The translations under genes and the position numbers were made by a program. From contig JAMZAV010001813.1 of NCBI GenBank assembly GCA_024449915.1, positions 120,486 through 184,485 of the forward strand: DNA of 64,000 nt, in the 5' to 3' direction. The DNA is from Sweltsa coloradensis (taxonomy: Eukaryota; Arthropoda; Insecta; Plecoptera; Chloroperlidae). The notes under the pieces are model-generated. The model saw only the letters and a list, made by a program, of their open reading frames with translations. It made no database searches and was not told the DNA's origin. Shown here piece by piece: positions 23,601 through 36,082 of this stretch (positions within the stretch are counted from its first letter, which is position 1; every line of letters starts with the position of its first letter).

Positions 23601-25789
23601 CAATACTAAGAAATGCAACAAAACATTGTGTCATATCATTAATTTTTTATTTAAATAATTTTATCTATATAATGTTGGTATTTAATGCACAAATGATTTT
23701 AAAATTGTAATGATTTCAGGTACCTAATGACATTCTCTCAATCCATTACAGTCGATTGTATTTCAGGCATTTTTCTTATCTCTCATGTCTATAAACAAAT
23801 CACAGAAAGCAATAGAATGAACTTGGGTTTGTGAACCACACACACATTTCATGTCCACGCTGTAACAGCTAACAACAGCCTTGCTAATAGCTGAGGAGGG
23901 GCGCGTATTGCACCCTAGTTCGCGCCCAAGAATATCAAGAGAGTCGATAGCCTACTTTATAGGCAACTCTCAACTTTTCTCGCTTTACTAATCTTTTTTC
24001 AACCGTTTCTGAAGTAGAAGTTCCACCTGAGGCTACGTTGATCTGTGTTTTATCAAAGAAGAGAGATGGAGAGCGCGCCATCATTCATGGCTGGCCCACG
24101 TAAGCGAGACATCTATAATAAATCGTAGCCATCGGCGACTTGGACTAGCCGAGGAATAACATTATTGAGCACCAGCCTGGCTGCATGGACACTGCAGCCC
24201 ACAGAGATAGGGCCAAGTCCAACCGCTGGAGTTGAAACACGCAAGAAGGTTATGAATTTGAAGAGTAATGGAAAAGTGTACGGAAAAGGCACATGTTTTT
24301 TTTTTATATATAAAAAAGAAGCCCCACCAATTGTCTTACAAACTCTTCTCTTTAGGTTTCGTGAAATGATCGTGCCACTGCCATGAACCACAAATATCTA
24401 AAAAAAAAAAACTATTCCCGCTACCAAATATAAGAAGGTAAAATTACAATAATTTACGAATTGTTTAAACTCTTTGATCCTGAAATTTATTGGTGTTTTG
24501 GCGAATTTATGGACTTTAACCTCCTTATATGTTTAGTTTCAAGTAAATACTAGAGCATAGGCCTAGCACTAATCTAAAATAGACATTAAAATTTCTGCAT
24601 TGAAACTATGCACAAATCTATAAGCTAAAACACACTATTTCCCCGGTCTTGCTAATCAGCATATTTCGACTGAATCACAAAAACCCTTCTTGAAGTCATA
24701 TTGTGAGACTTTTTCTGCCACCTATGCTGCTACTTCTATAGGCCTATAGATGTAGTAGTAGTATTTTACTATAGCACATTAGCTAATTTAGTTTGCCTAT
24801 ATTTATATATTTATATTGCCTAGTGGGTAGTGTCATTTTCGAGTTAGACCAGTCCCCAAACCAACATAAAATAGCGCATAGGACTCAGTCCACTGCCTAA
24901 CCTTGGCACACATAAGATTGTTAGTTATAGTAGTGTTGTAATCCCAAACTGATTTATGTGTATACTATCTTTCCTGGGTAAAGTAGATGACTTTGTACAA
25001 TTGGGGGTCTGGGGGAGATGCCCCCCAGCCACCACTGGTTATAGGTGCTCAGTACCAAAGGGAGAGGCTTCGATCGCCACGATAATTCCCCAAAACAGAG
25101 ACAGGTTTTCAAATTACAAAAACACGTTGCACACGAACAGGCTACGTCAATAACAGCCAATATTTTATCCGACCAAAATCCTCCAAGATCACAGGGCATA
25201 CAATTTACAAATCGTCGCCACGTTAAATATTTCTTATTTTGAGAGTTTTTGTCGATAGGATATGCATGTAAACCCATTTTTTCAACTCGGTAAAATCACA
25301 ACTAATAATTTCTTTATAAAATGTTTTTTGGGGGGTTTAGAGGGTGAAAGGTGAGTACTGCCTACTGCGTAGCTCTTTAATTAATATCGTGAATATTTTT
25401 ATTTATGGCACATTCTTTCCTGCCGTCGACAATCTTTCCATTTTCCCATACAAAACTACATTACTCCCTTGAAAGCCTCTGTTTAACGCACACACTTAGG
25501 CCTAAAATTGTATCTTCATGTTCATTTTTTACAATACCATCAATTCTGATGCTAAATGTTACTTATAACATGTGTGCCTTGTGTAATTACTGCATTATTT
25601 TCCTTGTGTGCTCTTTTCAGCTTGTCCTACCTACCGTCAATATAATAAATAGTATACATAATATTATAACGATAACACTGCCACCTTTACTTTTTCTTCG
25701 AACATTGAGACATCTCAATTATACCACCATGTTAACACACGAAGGGGTTAAATTTTTATTTAACTCAGCGCTTAGAGAATCTTCTAATT
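20671..25789. other. About 5 kb with no recognised gene or repeat
   Basis: Predominantly AT-rich unique sequence. 22030-22250, 23880-24260 and 24960-25100 are GC-richer patches with short ORFs on both strands but no domains or splice pairs I can support. 'aactgagtgggtagactcga' at about 21455 repeats the tail of the element at 16141. A 208-aa plus ORF from 25405 runs into the transposon at 25790 and is not credible. Confidence 0.35.
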
Positions 25790-26368
25790 GTATGAGCGTA
25801 GAGAGCGAGCGAAGATACCATTTTACTACACTGGAGAAAAAATCCGGAATGTTTTGCTTTCTTTTTTTCTGTTTGTATTTTTGTGTGTTTGTTAACACGA
25901 TTCCGTACACTAAACAAAACTCGAATTGCGATGAAATATTTTCTGAGGCCTTCGAAATTTCTGAACTTAGAACTGACACGTTTTTTAGCGCATCCGAAAA
26001 ATTATTTTCCATAAAAATCGCAGTTTTATGATTTTTTTCGATTTTTACCAAATTTCTTCGACTTATAACACCAACAAGCTTTATCCGATTGTAATGATTT
26101 TGTCACAGAACTAAATAATCGAAAAATTATTTCTCGTAAAAATCGCAATTTTACGATTTTTTTTAAATATTTAACATTTTTTCTACTTATAACACCTTTG
26201 ATGCTTTATCCGATTGTAATGATTTTTTCACAGAACCTTAATTTTATGAATTTATAAATTCGTGTGAAATTTGAGCGCAATCGAAAAATTATTTCTCATG
26301 AAAATTGCAATTTTCCAATTACGCTCATCCATCAACGCGCCTGAAAAAGCGTTTGCGAAGCTTCCTAG
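25790..26368 (+). mobile_element. Helentron-like element (GGATGAGCG family)
   Basis: 5' end 'tatgagcgtagagagcgagc', then 'aaaaaatccggaatgtttt'. The core has three ~130-160-bp tandem units each with 'tcgaaaaattattt', 'aaaatcgcaattttacgatt', 'cttataacacc' and 'gctttatccgattgtaatga' (units near 25990, 26120, 26282). The 3' module is 'acgctcatccatcaacgcgc', 'ctgaaaaagcgtttgcg', 'aagcttcctag'. No ORF. Confidence 0.75.
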
Positions 26369-27606
26369 TTATTTCTTTCATTATCAATAACTTAAAAACT
26401 TGCATATAGGCATAAGAATCTTTGTGATTGTGTGAGAAACTTATTCGCTGCAGCCAGGATTAAGAATGTAGGCTACCGTGCTGTGCGAATATATAAACGA
26501 CACAATGTACGCAACAAGAAGCCAAGCCGCTGCAAAGAGGCAAAATGTTACGACCTTCCTTCGCCCGTTAATAAAAAGATCTATTAAAGATAACAGTAGC
26601 ACAGTCTGCAGTCTGCACTCTCCAAAGATCATGATCTCGAAAACCACATTTCTTCGCGCATGGCTCACGGCTTCTTGGAACGAATCCACGGGACGATGGA
26701 AACGTTTTAAATAAGCCAATCAACGAAAAAAGAATATTAATAAAAAAGGGCATTCGCTGGCTTGAATGCAATGTGTACTAGTCGTACTGAAAATGTTTCT
26801 TTCGAGGTTTATGGTGAACGTGAGAAATCGATTCGTCATCCAATGGTATCGAAAAGACCAGTGTTCATTCTCATAGACCCTGCGATTGATACTCATGCGG
26901 TTAGCAGGCCGTCTGCAGCTATTCAGTGTGGTGGACAGTGTTTTTAATGAAAATTTATTGAATTTTGAATCGTAGATCTAAATCAAATTATTTAATGAAA
27001 TTAAAGAAATCGATTAAAATCAGAAAGCAAAAACGTGGCCTACGGACACATGAACCGAGTATATTTGGAGCTAGCTCAATTTTGCAAGTGTAGTATGCAA
27101 AGTTGGCATTGCAAATACGATCTTCGTAAGTACGTGTGATGGAAGTATTTTGAATCTCGAATTTGATTGGTTAATTTTCGAATTCACATATTGTTATGAA
27201 ACATTTGAGACCTTCTCGACAAGGTCCGAAACGTGTTGTTTCGCCGCCTCGCGAACATATACCAGCTTGAGCACAAGTTCAACGTCTCAGAACCACTGTG
27301 CGTGGGCTCCAGCATCAGGACGAATGATTGTTGACAATTCTTTTGCTATAGTTGACACAAAAGCTTTCATTGAAATCAATCAAAAATAGGATTTCATTTT
27401 TTAAAACTATTTAAATGAAATGTATATTTTTTTACAAAGAAAACAATATTGTTTAATTTTATTTCTTGGTTGTAGTGATACGCCGCGTCGATGTATAATC
27501 CGAGAGCCAATAATAATATTGATGTTTATAATACACTAATCAAAGAAATAACACTACCTATACCCCACCAAAGTAGATAATTATATCCTGATCCTTATTT
27601 GTCCCT
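26369..27606. other. No recognised gene
   Basis: Several 60-90-aa ORFs on both strands (for example 26441-26719 minus, 26762-26947 plus, 27150-27389 plus) with no identifiable domain. Nothing else seen. Confidence 0.3.
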
Positions 27607-27988
27607 ATAACTTACAACGAATGGTGTTGCGGCAGGCGGTCGGGTCAGCTTCTGGATCTCATAACTTACAACGAATGGTGTTGCGGCAGGCGGTCGGGTC
27701 AGCTTCTGGATCTCATAACTTACAACGAATGGTGTTGCGCGGTCAGCTTCTGGATCTCATAACTTACAACGAATGGTGTTGCGCCAGGCGGTCGGGTCAG
27801 CTTCTGGATCTCATAACTTACAACGAATGGTGTTGCGGCAGGCGGTCGGGTCAGCTTCTGGATCTCATAACTTACAACGAATGGTGTTGCGGAATGGGTT
27901 GGCGGGCGGTCGGGTGAGCTTCTGTATCTCAGTACCTTACAACGAATGGTGTTGCGGCAGGCGGTCGGGTCAGCTTCTGGATCTCATA
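27607..27988 (+). repeat. 54-bp minisatellite, 7 units
   Basis: Units of 'ataacttacaacgaatggtg', 'ttgcggcaggcggtcgggtc', 'agcttctggatctc' start at 27607, 27661, 27715, 27759, 27813, 27867 and 27931. Unit 3 has lost 10 bp; unit 6 is expanded to 64 bp. The 54-bp period is divisible by 3, so a repetitive reading frame stays open across several units, but no start, splice or flanking coding evidence supports translation. Confidence 0.95.
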
Positions 27989-28427
27989 TGTCGTCAACCA
28001 TCAGGATCGTCCCTCACGGATGTGAAACACCTTTGTTCACCGTTTATCGTGCATAAATTACATTTGTACTTTCAAATGTTTTAACTGCGATGAAATTATT
28101 GTTGTATATGTTTTAAACATTTTATTACAATTAAACATGAGAAATTAAGACAAAAACGATTTATGGAGATTGGATAGTAAATTCTATAACGTATAAGGCC
28201 TATATCTTATTCGTCCAACACCGGCAAATTGTGAATAAGTGCATGGCAACTATGCAAAGTCGTGTTATAAATTGATGCCAAATGTGCAAACGAATGAGCT
28301 GGTATGAACTATGAAGGGTGTGTGTGAAAGTGCCTGGACCTGATTCGATGCTAAAATAAGTCTTATAAATCGGATGGTGTTAGTTGTGTAGGCATACGTA
28401 GTCTCAATCTAACAAGAGGTGTATGGT
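27989..28427. other. No recognised feature
   Basis: AT-rich unique sequence between the minisatellite and a tRNA-like segment. Confidence 0.3.
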
Positions 28428-28500
28428 TGGGGCTCGAGCATAAGCCGTGTGTGGCCTAGGGACTAGGGTTCGAATCCCACATTGGGCATGGCATTTTTTA
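28428..28500 (+). repeat. tRNA-like B-box segment
   Basis: 'ctagggttcgaatcccacat' holds a near-consensus pol III B box. The upstream 'gctcgagcataagcc' is a poor A box and no cloverleaf closes. Probable SINE or pseudo-tRNA remnant. Confidence 0.35.
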
Positions 28501-28769
28501 ATTATTGTCCTCTTATCTATGTAGATCCATATTATTCAAGACTCGTATAGTATCGAACAGCATATCTCTGTTCATAATGATATAAAATAAAACCTGTTGC
28601 GACGAAGGCTATGAGCAAAATATTGTGGTAAATTAACTATGTTAGCTGGTAAGTACGCAGACACTGACGCACGGACAGACAGACAGTGAGACAGTCAGAC
28701 AGAAAGGAAAGTGATGTGCTCACCTATCTTTCTTATATATTTTGTTTTTTAACTGCCCTAAAAATTATT
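28501..28769. other. No recognised feature; short CAGA-rich tract
   Basis: 'acggacagacagacagtgag' near 28672 is a small CAGA-type microsatellite, as found inside the element at 14317-14990. Confidence 0.3.
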
Positions 28770-29552
28770 GATGAGCGTAGCGAGCGAGGGGAAGATTCCA
28801 TTCCACAAAACTGAAGAAAAAAAAGAAAAAAATTCGAAATGTTTGCCTTTTTCCTTTTTGTTTGTATTTGTGAGTGTTTGTTAACACGATTCCGGCTAAA
28901 CCGATACTCTAATTGCGATGAAATTTTCTGGAGGCCTTCAAAATCTCTGAAATTGGAACTGCCACGTTTTTGAGCGCAATCGAAAAATATTATTTCTCAT
29001 GAAAATCGCAATTTTACGTTTTTTTTTTTTTTTGTTTTTAAATCTTCCACTTATAACACCTACATGCTTTAACCGACTGTTATGATTTTTTCACAGAATC
29101 TGTTTTATGAATTAATATGTTCGTGTGAAATTTGAGCGCAATCGAAAAATTATTTCACATGAAAATCGTAATTATACGCTTTTTTTAGTTTCTTCGACTT
29201 AATAATATTGATATTAAAGGATTTTTTTTTCTGAATCCAGTGATACAAAATTCGCTTGAACTGTTGCTATAGCTGTCCTGGATTTGGACTCAAATTCACT
29301 TAAAGAGTCCGGGCCAACTATCATATTCGTGGAACAAAAATATTCGATTGTAATGTAGTGTGTAATGTGCGCCCCTGATTCTCATGTCGTCGTCGTAAAA
29401 ATTAAAACAATATTACCAAGCGTGTCTCGCAGGCCATAGCAATGGGAAAACGAAATCAATTTAAATACCATCTGCATAACACATGGCAGCTCAATGCACC
29501 AATTACGCTCATCCAACCACGCGCCTGAAAAAGCGTTTGCTAAGCTTCCTAG
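28770..29552 (+). mobile_element. Helentron-like element (GGATGAGCG family)
   Basis: 5' end 'gatgagcgtagcgagcgagg', core units with 'tcgaaaaattatttc' and 'acttataacacctacatgct' near 28978 and 29139, 3' module 'acgctcatccaaccacgcgc' with 'aagcttcctag'. A block about 29217-29333 ('tgaatccagtgatacaaaat', 'ggccaactatcatattcgtg') recurs at 30579-30683 outside any recognised element. Confidence 0.75.
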
Positions 29553-30885
29553 TTATAATACACACGCTATTGGTAGACCGTGTAAACGTGTGCATGTAGT
29601 CTGCATATAAGTGACGTGTAGCCCTTCATGACTTGTTCATTTCTATTCATAATTCACACTAACAAGTTTAAAAACAGAACAAACTGGTGGGTCACACAGA
29701 TGAAACCGGATATATTAAAATGCACTGGATATTATGAAAATTATAATATATTTCATACATTATACCTATTACCTGGTGCTACGCACCTGAATACGCATGG
29801 ATAACTTGAGGAACGGTCAACTGATTTCTTGGGCTAATGGCCAAGTCAGGTCATACCCTGAGGAGTATGTGCACGTGCTTATTAAAACACAGGTCACGAC
29901 CCACATTACTGCATGGGAAATATATAATTGTATATTTCTTTAATGTATAGTTCTTAGAACGGTAAGTAGCACGTAGTGATAATATTCACCACAAACCTGA
30001 ACAATTTAATTAATTTGTATTATATTCTAGTAAAGGATCATGTATGTCATGACTAGTTACTTTTTAACGCTTAAGCAGGCATCCGAGGTAACGGTCTTCA
30101 CGCCATCAAATAAACTTGGGTTAGTAAAGGGAAGACCTAGGCGCGATCAGCACGTGGCCCAAACCCAAAATAGAGCAGGTCATGTCCAGGAAGAAAGTTG
30201 AATAATATGGGGATGGCGGTATAGGTAGCCACAATCACCGAAACAATGTAAAACTATTACGAAATCATTATAAACATATAACTTCTGAAAATATTCTACA
30301 TTTTGAACGACTGATAGCTTTTGTGTGACATAGGTATTAGATTAATTTAAAACAAAAATTATATTGCCATATATTTTTAAATTGTATGCTATCCATGAGC
30401 ACAAATATAAATAGTATTTAAGTTTTCTTTGAAAAAAAAATAAGTTGACCTTTCATAACCTCTGAGGACAATTGACATAGTAAATAAATAAGATATTATT
30501 TATAAATATATATGCTTGATTAAAAAATAAAAAAAATTGCTACTCCTATTCTTATTTGGGTAAACTTTTATAAGGGTTAAAGGATTTTTTTTCTGAATCC
30601 AGTGATACAAAATTCGCTTGAACTGTTGCTATAGTTGTCCTGGATTTTGACTCAAATTCGGCCAACTATCATATTCGTGGAACCATCAACCAAGAGCAAA
30701 GAAGTCAAGTGTTGGGTACAAAATGATATAAAATTACTGGCCGTTCGTGGGTTAGTAATTATATTTTTTGATTTGTTATATTTCATTCGTTTCATTGCTA
30801 AATTGTATAAGAAATCCCAAAACAGATTTATTTAATTGCTGTATAAAGTGACCATAGCACGAAAGATCAGGTGCAAGCGCGCCAG
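29553..30885. other. No gene; contains one repeat fragment
   Basis: 30579-30683 duplicates the internal block of the element at 28770 ('tgatacaaaattcgcttgaa', 'aactatcatattcgtggaac'). The rest is unique AT-rich sequence. Confidence 0.4.
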
Positions 30886-31368
30886 CAGTGGCGGAACTTC
30901 AGTTTTATGGATCCGCCCGCAAAATTTCTATGGGGGCCCCCCTAACAGATACACACATATATACTCAGTGTTGAATTTAGGATTTTCATCCCGAGGGGAT
31001 ATATAATATCCTGAGGGTATTATATAGGGGCCAAGTACGGAGGCCCCCCAAAAACAGCGCCGCAGGCGAAAATTTTGAATATCAGGTTTTAAGAGTGCGT
31101 TCGATGCGTTTTAGTAAAAAGTTGTGGGCTGAATGCAATACCAAAATAATGTAGTTTTTGTGTGTTGTGTTGTAGACGCTAAAAGTTCCTAAATATTCGC
31201 AGGGGTTTCACCTTCAAACCGCTAGTCACAAAACAAAAACAAATACAATATTTTCCAAACAGGGTGAAATACTGTTTTTTTTAACTAATGTTTTTTAAGC
31301 GGGGCCCCCTAAAGGCCTGGGCCCGCCCGCAGTTGCGGGCCCTGTGGGCGCCTATAGTTACGCCACTG
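30886..31368. mobile_element. hAT-like non-autonomous element with 8-bp target duplication
   Basis: Ends are 'cagtggcggaact' and 'agttacgccactg' (imperfect inverted repeats, CAGTGGCG type). The 8-bp direct repeat 'cgcgccag' sits at 30878-30885 and 31369-31376, the target-duplication length of the hAT superfamily. 483 bp, no transposase. Internal GC-rich palindromic strings occur near both ends. A related, inverted, partial copy is at 37704-38014. Confidence 0.88.
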
Positions 31369-31376
31369 CGCGCCAG

Positions 31377-31865
31377 GTGAATTATTACTCATGACGTGGA
31401 GACATCACTACACCATCTTCTCGATTATCCTCGTAGAAAACATACGGTGAAACGTATGTGACTGTGGATGCGCGCGTGTTATTCCGTTCTGTTGTAGAAA
31501 AACTGTTCCATTCCCTCGTCACGTAACGTTTGGTATATATTGTATGGAATACGTGGTTTTAACTTTTCTCGCGACCAATGTTTGTAGCATATTATCCTTT
31601 CTGAGTCGCAATTCGCAAATAACAGGAACAGTGATGTTAAATTGCAATGGGTTGTACTAACTAATCTCGAACAATTTTTACGCCTTCATGATTGTTACAG
31701 TTGCAATCTCAAGATAGATGCATTACATGCCCAGTATTAAAATGAGCTTAAATATAATATATTGACGCCGGAATCGTTGTCTAGTATGCAACGCTTTAAT
31801 AGCAGTTTTGAGTTTTGACTCCAAACTTAGGTTGTATTGTCAAAACAGCTAAGAATTAATATTTA
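31377..31865. other. No recognised feature
   Basis: Unique AT-rich sequence. Confidence 0.3.
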
Positions 31866-31965
31866 ATACAATTCATAAGTTAAAAATCCATCCCGATCGG
31901 GGTTCGAACCCGTCTTCCACATTCCAGGTAGGCGTCTTAGCCAATTAGACCACCGAGACGGTAAC
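31866..31965 (-). repeat. tRNA-derived SINE-like element
   Basis: Minus strand: 'ggtggtctaattggctaaga' (A box), 'cctggaatgtgg', 'gacgggttcgaaccccgatc' (B box), then 'gggatggattttt'. Acceptor-like ends CCGTCTC and GGGATGG can pair with wobbles, and an anticodon-like GGA is possible, but two extra bases before the acceptor strand and an imperfect T stem make a real tRNA unlikely. Related to 14317 and 38817. Confidence 0.5.
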
Positions 31966-33600
31966 TACTCAACTTTTGAATTGTAGTTGCATTAGGCCTA
32001 TAATAGATCTGAATACCTGCCTAAAAATTGTCCTCAATAATTCTATCTTACTACAACACGCGCACGGGCGCGGTATTCTAAGGCCCTGTCTCCTTAGCCC
32101 CTGGACCCGACGGTTGTGCTACACGTTGAGCTGCGGCTTTAGAAGACAAACTCGACCGGGCTTTAAGAGACTAAAAAAATGTGGACACTATAGCAGACAA
32201 TATTTTGGTATCAAATTCAAATTGGATATTAAATTAAATAAATTAATAGCCAAATATAAAATGAGGGGGAAATTATAGGAAAGGAAATGAAAAAAAAGAA
32301 AAAATGAAACATCATCATAAAAGAAAAAAATGATTTATTAGACGCCCATCCTACTCTTTAACGAATATGAGGTTTGACAGAATCAGGAACAGCAAATTCG
32401 GGAGTAATAAAAATTTTGCGGAAGAAACCACCGAACGCGAATTTTAATTCTTCATTTAAAATCTTGATAGCAATTTAGTACAAAACTTGGCTCTAATACA
32501 TAATTATATTACTATTACTATTATTACTATAACAATTAATAATTTAATATACCTGTTCATAATCGATGTAAATCAAGTGGTAAAAACAAATGTGAACTAG
32601 TTAGTTGTTTGACCTCTTGATATAGGTATTCCATTGTTTATACAAGCATGAAGCATGTGTACAGCCACTAGCCATTAAGTATAATGATAGGCCTACCCTA
32701 ACTCACTGTAAACGATCGCTAGTAGTAGTAGCATTGTTGCATTGAGTATACCTAGTGGAGGTACAGGTTATTCAAGAACTGGGATCGGGAGACCGTGATG
32801 CGATACCCCGCTGAGATGGATTATTGATTTCAAGATTGAATTCCTAATAATCAGGAAACAGTATTAAAACTCTTGTTTGTACAATTAAATCTTTATTTAA
32901 AAAGCTGATAAATTTTTATAGGCTACGGCCACAAAACGCAACGCAGCGTTATAATCATGCATTTTTGGTAAGCAATAAATAGAAGAAAACAGGACTTGAC
33001 TTGACGCGTTCGTGCGCCACGTTGCTGCGTGCTTTTTGTTTTATAAAAACGGGGGAATTTGTTTGGATAGCATTGCGGAATTCCCAAACGATGAAACAAC
33101 TTTTAACTGTAAAACTGCTTGGGTATTTCCGATGAAAATTTAGATCGTTTCGAGTTTTTTTTTAGAAGACTAATTTGAACTAAAGTACGGCCGGGAACAT
33201 AGGTCCCTTTACACAAAAGGCGTGATACCTTGGGGGCATCTTAATGCCCGTGAGAATGAACTGCTCTTTTTTCAGTTTCATTAGAAGTGGTGGAATATTA
33301 TCTCACAAAAATAAATCATTCATAGTTCGTATGGAATCAGAATTACTGTAATTTACAGTTCATTACTTCAACTTCCAATGCCCGCTATGGGCCGTCCCCC
33401 TCGGCCGTACCGCATACAGACACAGATAATCTTAGGGGGACCTCTGTGGGGTACACATCATTTTTCCCCGGCTTAAATGTGAACAGAGATAAACTAGAAG
33501 ATTATAAAAAGGTGTAGGGTTTTAAGGGAATGTCTAGGCTGTAAAAACAAACTAAATTAATTAAATCATCGCCCCTAATGTCTAAAAAAAAATATTGTAA
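31966..33600. other. No recognised gene
   Basis: A 100-aa plus ORF at 31976-32278 has no recognisable domain. The remainder is AT-rich unique sequence. Confidence 0.3.
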
Positions 33601-33700
33601 AAAAAACTCTTATCAGGATTGCTGGTGACAGGAATCGACCTACGACCTATTGAATCATTTTTCATTTTCCGCAGATCAGATCACCGGGCGGGCCCCAAGT
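33601..33700 (-). repeat. tRNA-like segment
   Basis: Minus strand 'ggtgatctgatctgcgg' followed by 'gtaggtcgattcctgtcacc' has A- and B-box-like spacing, but stems are poor. Probable decayed SINE. Confidence 0.3.
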
Positions 33701-33863
33701 AAAAACATGTAGGGGTTAACGGTTTTGCATTTTAATTATATACGTACGAAAACGGTGGGTATGGTTGTGGTCTTGATAGTTCGCAGCGCAGCACACACAC
33801 TGCAGGCCGAGTTGCTAATTCGCACAATTTGCAGTCATCGAGAATATCGGTTACAGGGCTGAG

Positions 33864-35563
33864 CAGTGGCGTGGCAAACTACTAAGATGATCGGTGCCTA
33901 CAATTTTTTAACTATACCCCCCCCCCTACTTTCGGGGGCAAAAAGGGGGGTCTGGGGGGGGGCCCCCCTTTTTCCCCCGCGGGGAATTTTTTTCAATTTT
34001 GATGACCCAGAATGAATTTGGTGCGTTTTCCCCAAAATTAATATGATTTTATAGATGTTGATAGCCCTTTTTTATGTAATAAAATTTTAATAAAAGGCTG
34101 AATTTTTTCGTGTTAAAACTCAAAAAACCAAAGGGTTTTTTTTTTTTTATTTTTTCCCGTTCCCCCGCGGGGAATTTTTTTTTAAATTTTTGGGTCATCC
34201 TAGAATGGTTTTGGTGCGTTTTACCCCAATTAATATGATTTTATAAATGTTGATATCATTTTTATGAAATAAATTTTAATGAAATTGCTAAAAATTTTTA
34301 TTTTTTTTTTTGAACTCTAAAGCCAACGGTTTTTGTAATTTTTTTTTGTCTACCCCGTTACCCCCGCAGGGAAATTTTTTTAATTTTGGTGATCCTAGAA
34401 GGGATTTGGTGCTTTTTACCGGCAATTTAAATAGATTTTTTTAGAGGGTAAGAAAAGCGAATGAGGATTACTATTAAAGAAAACGGCGTTTTATTCCTGA
34501 CTTGTGCGTGTGTGCTAGTGTGAACTTAAAAAAACAGCCGAATCGCTGAACGATTGCGCTTATGTTTTATTTGTTTGAACCCTAAAGCCACGGTGTGTTT
34601 TCCTCTTCGCCTCCTCTAGCGGCATGCCAAAATTTGGGGGGAAAAATACACATTATGAAAAAAATCAAAGAAGAATTTTTTACCTCAAGAGGAGTCCGGG
34701 GGCCTTCCCATTTGAAAAAAAATTGTATGTCCTGACGTTAGAGAATCTGTGCATTTTTGGGGATCAATTTGGTTATTTTTTTCGGGGACTCCGTTTTTTG
34801 GCAGAGCCATTATTTTTGGGGTTTTTGGAAAAACTACTGAACGCAAATAATGAAAACTAGGGCCCCGTGGGCTTGCCCCCGGGGAAAAAGATTATTTTAA
34901 AGGGTTTTTTTGGGACAAATCTGCGTTTTTAAAAAACCTTTTCCCCCCCCCTAAACTCTTTTTCCCCAACTTTTCCAAAACCATACCTTTTTCCCCCTTT
35001 TAAATTTTCTTCCTCTTTTTTCGAAAACTCCAGCAACCCCCCCACCCCCCCTTATTTAAATTTTAAATACCTCAAAACAAATCTATTCAATCAAAAGAAA
35101 TAATTTATATATAACAACGTGTCTATTTCATTTAGCAAAAATTTTTAATTCTACCTTTTATTATTTTTATTGAAAAAACTACTGGATTTAATATCCTCTC
35201 ATGTTTCTGCACTTTTATAAAAAATCATGATTCTGACAACTTTTTTTCAACAGTCCAAATAACAGTTATTTTTTTTATACAATTTAAAAAAAAAACTTTT
35301 TTAATTAGTAAAATAATAACAAATTTCACCTACGGGGTGTTTTTCCCGACTAAACAAATCGAGAAAAAGTCCCGTAAAACTTTTAAAGGAAAAAAGGCTG
35401 TAGCCATACAAATTTAGTAGTGTGATTTAACAATAAAATAGTCATAAAAAGTAAAAAAAATATTTTGTTTCATTAAAAAATAAGGAGTGGGGGGGTCCTG
35501 GGGGACCCCCACCCCTTTTTGGGATCGGTGCCTGGGCTCCATTTGTATGTTCGCCACGCCATG
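33864..35563. mobile_element. hAT-like element with internal tandem repeats
   Basis: The left end 'cagtggcgtggcaaacta' and right end 'tatgttcgccacgccatg' are imperfect inverted repeats; 'gatcggtgcct' follows near both ends. Inside are three ~180-205-bp direct units starting near 33972, 34153 and 34359 with 'ccccgcggggaattttttt' and 'ttggtgcgttttacccc'. Long C/G/T homopolymers make the sequence unreliable. No clear target duplication or transposase. A 78-aa ORF at 34624-34860 is unassigned. Confidence 0.6.
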
Positions 35564-36040
35564 GGTGGGTAGACAATGATGTAAACCAGTTGATGCTTGG
35601 GAGAAACAAGCAAAGCTATTATTAGCCCTAATGGTATTTCGTGTGGATAGCCGGTCCAGTTGTTACGAGCCCGTGCTGCTAACGCAAATGGTATCAAGTT
35701 CGATTCCAGCTTCAGCCAGAAAGCCAGAAGTATTTTAACTCCTAGCAATAACCCGGGTTACAAAATCGTATAAAGTTTGGGGGGGAAATTTGCCCCGTTA
35801 GTTCCCGGCGTGCCTGAGGTGAATTGTGCCGAAACCCGCAGTCCCATTTCCCTTTCAAATACGTTTTCCGGTTACCATTTTGCTCGTCGTTGGGGTCTTG
35901 CGAGAGGCTGGGTTCCCATCTAAACTGAAGTCTTCTGAAATTAGTTCCAGTTCTTTGAGTAGGTAGGTATTCACCAAACTTAGTGGGCATAGGTCTACTA
36001 ATTGATTGATTGATTTTTTTATATATATATAGGCCTATAT

Positions 36041-36082
<42 letters not shown>

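Noticed and set aside
25405..26031. 208-codon plus-strand ORF, the longest in the window
   Set aside because: It runs from unique AT-rich DNA into the Helentron-like element at 25790 and its last part is the T-rich core; hydrophobic composition comes from T-richness and no domain is visible.
31866..31965. Functional tRNA-Ser gene on the minus strand
   Set aside because: No long variable arm, imperfect T stem and two extra bases before the acceptor strand; tail shared with SINE-like copies.
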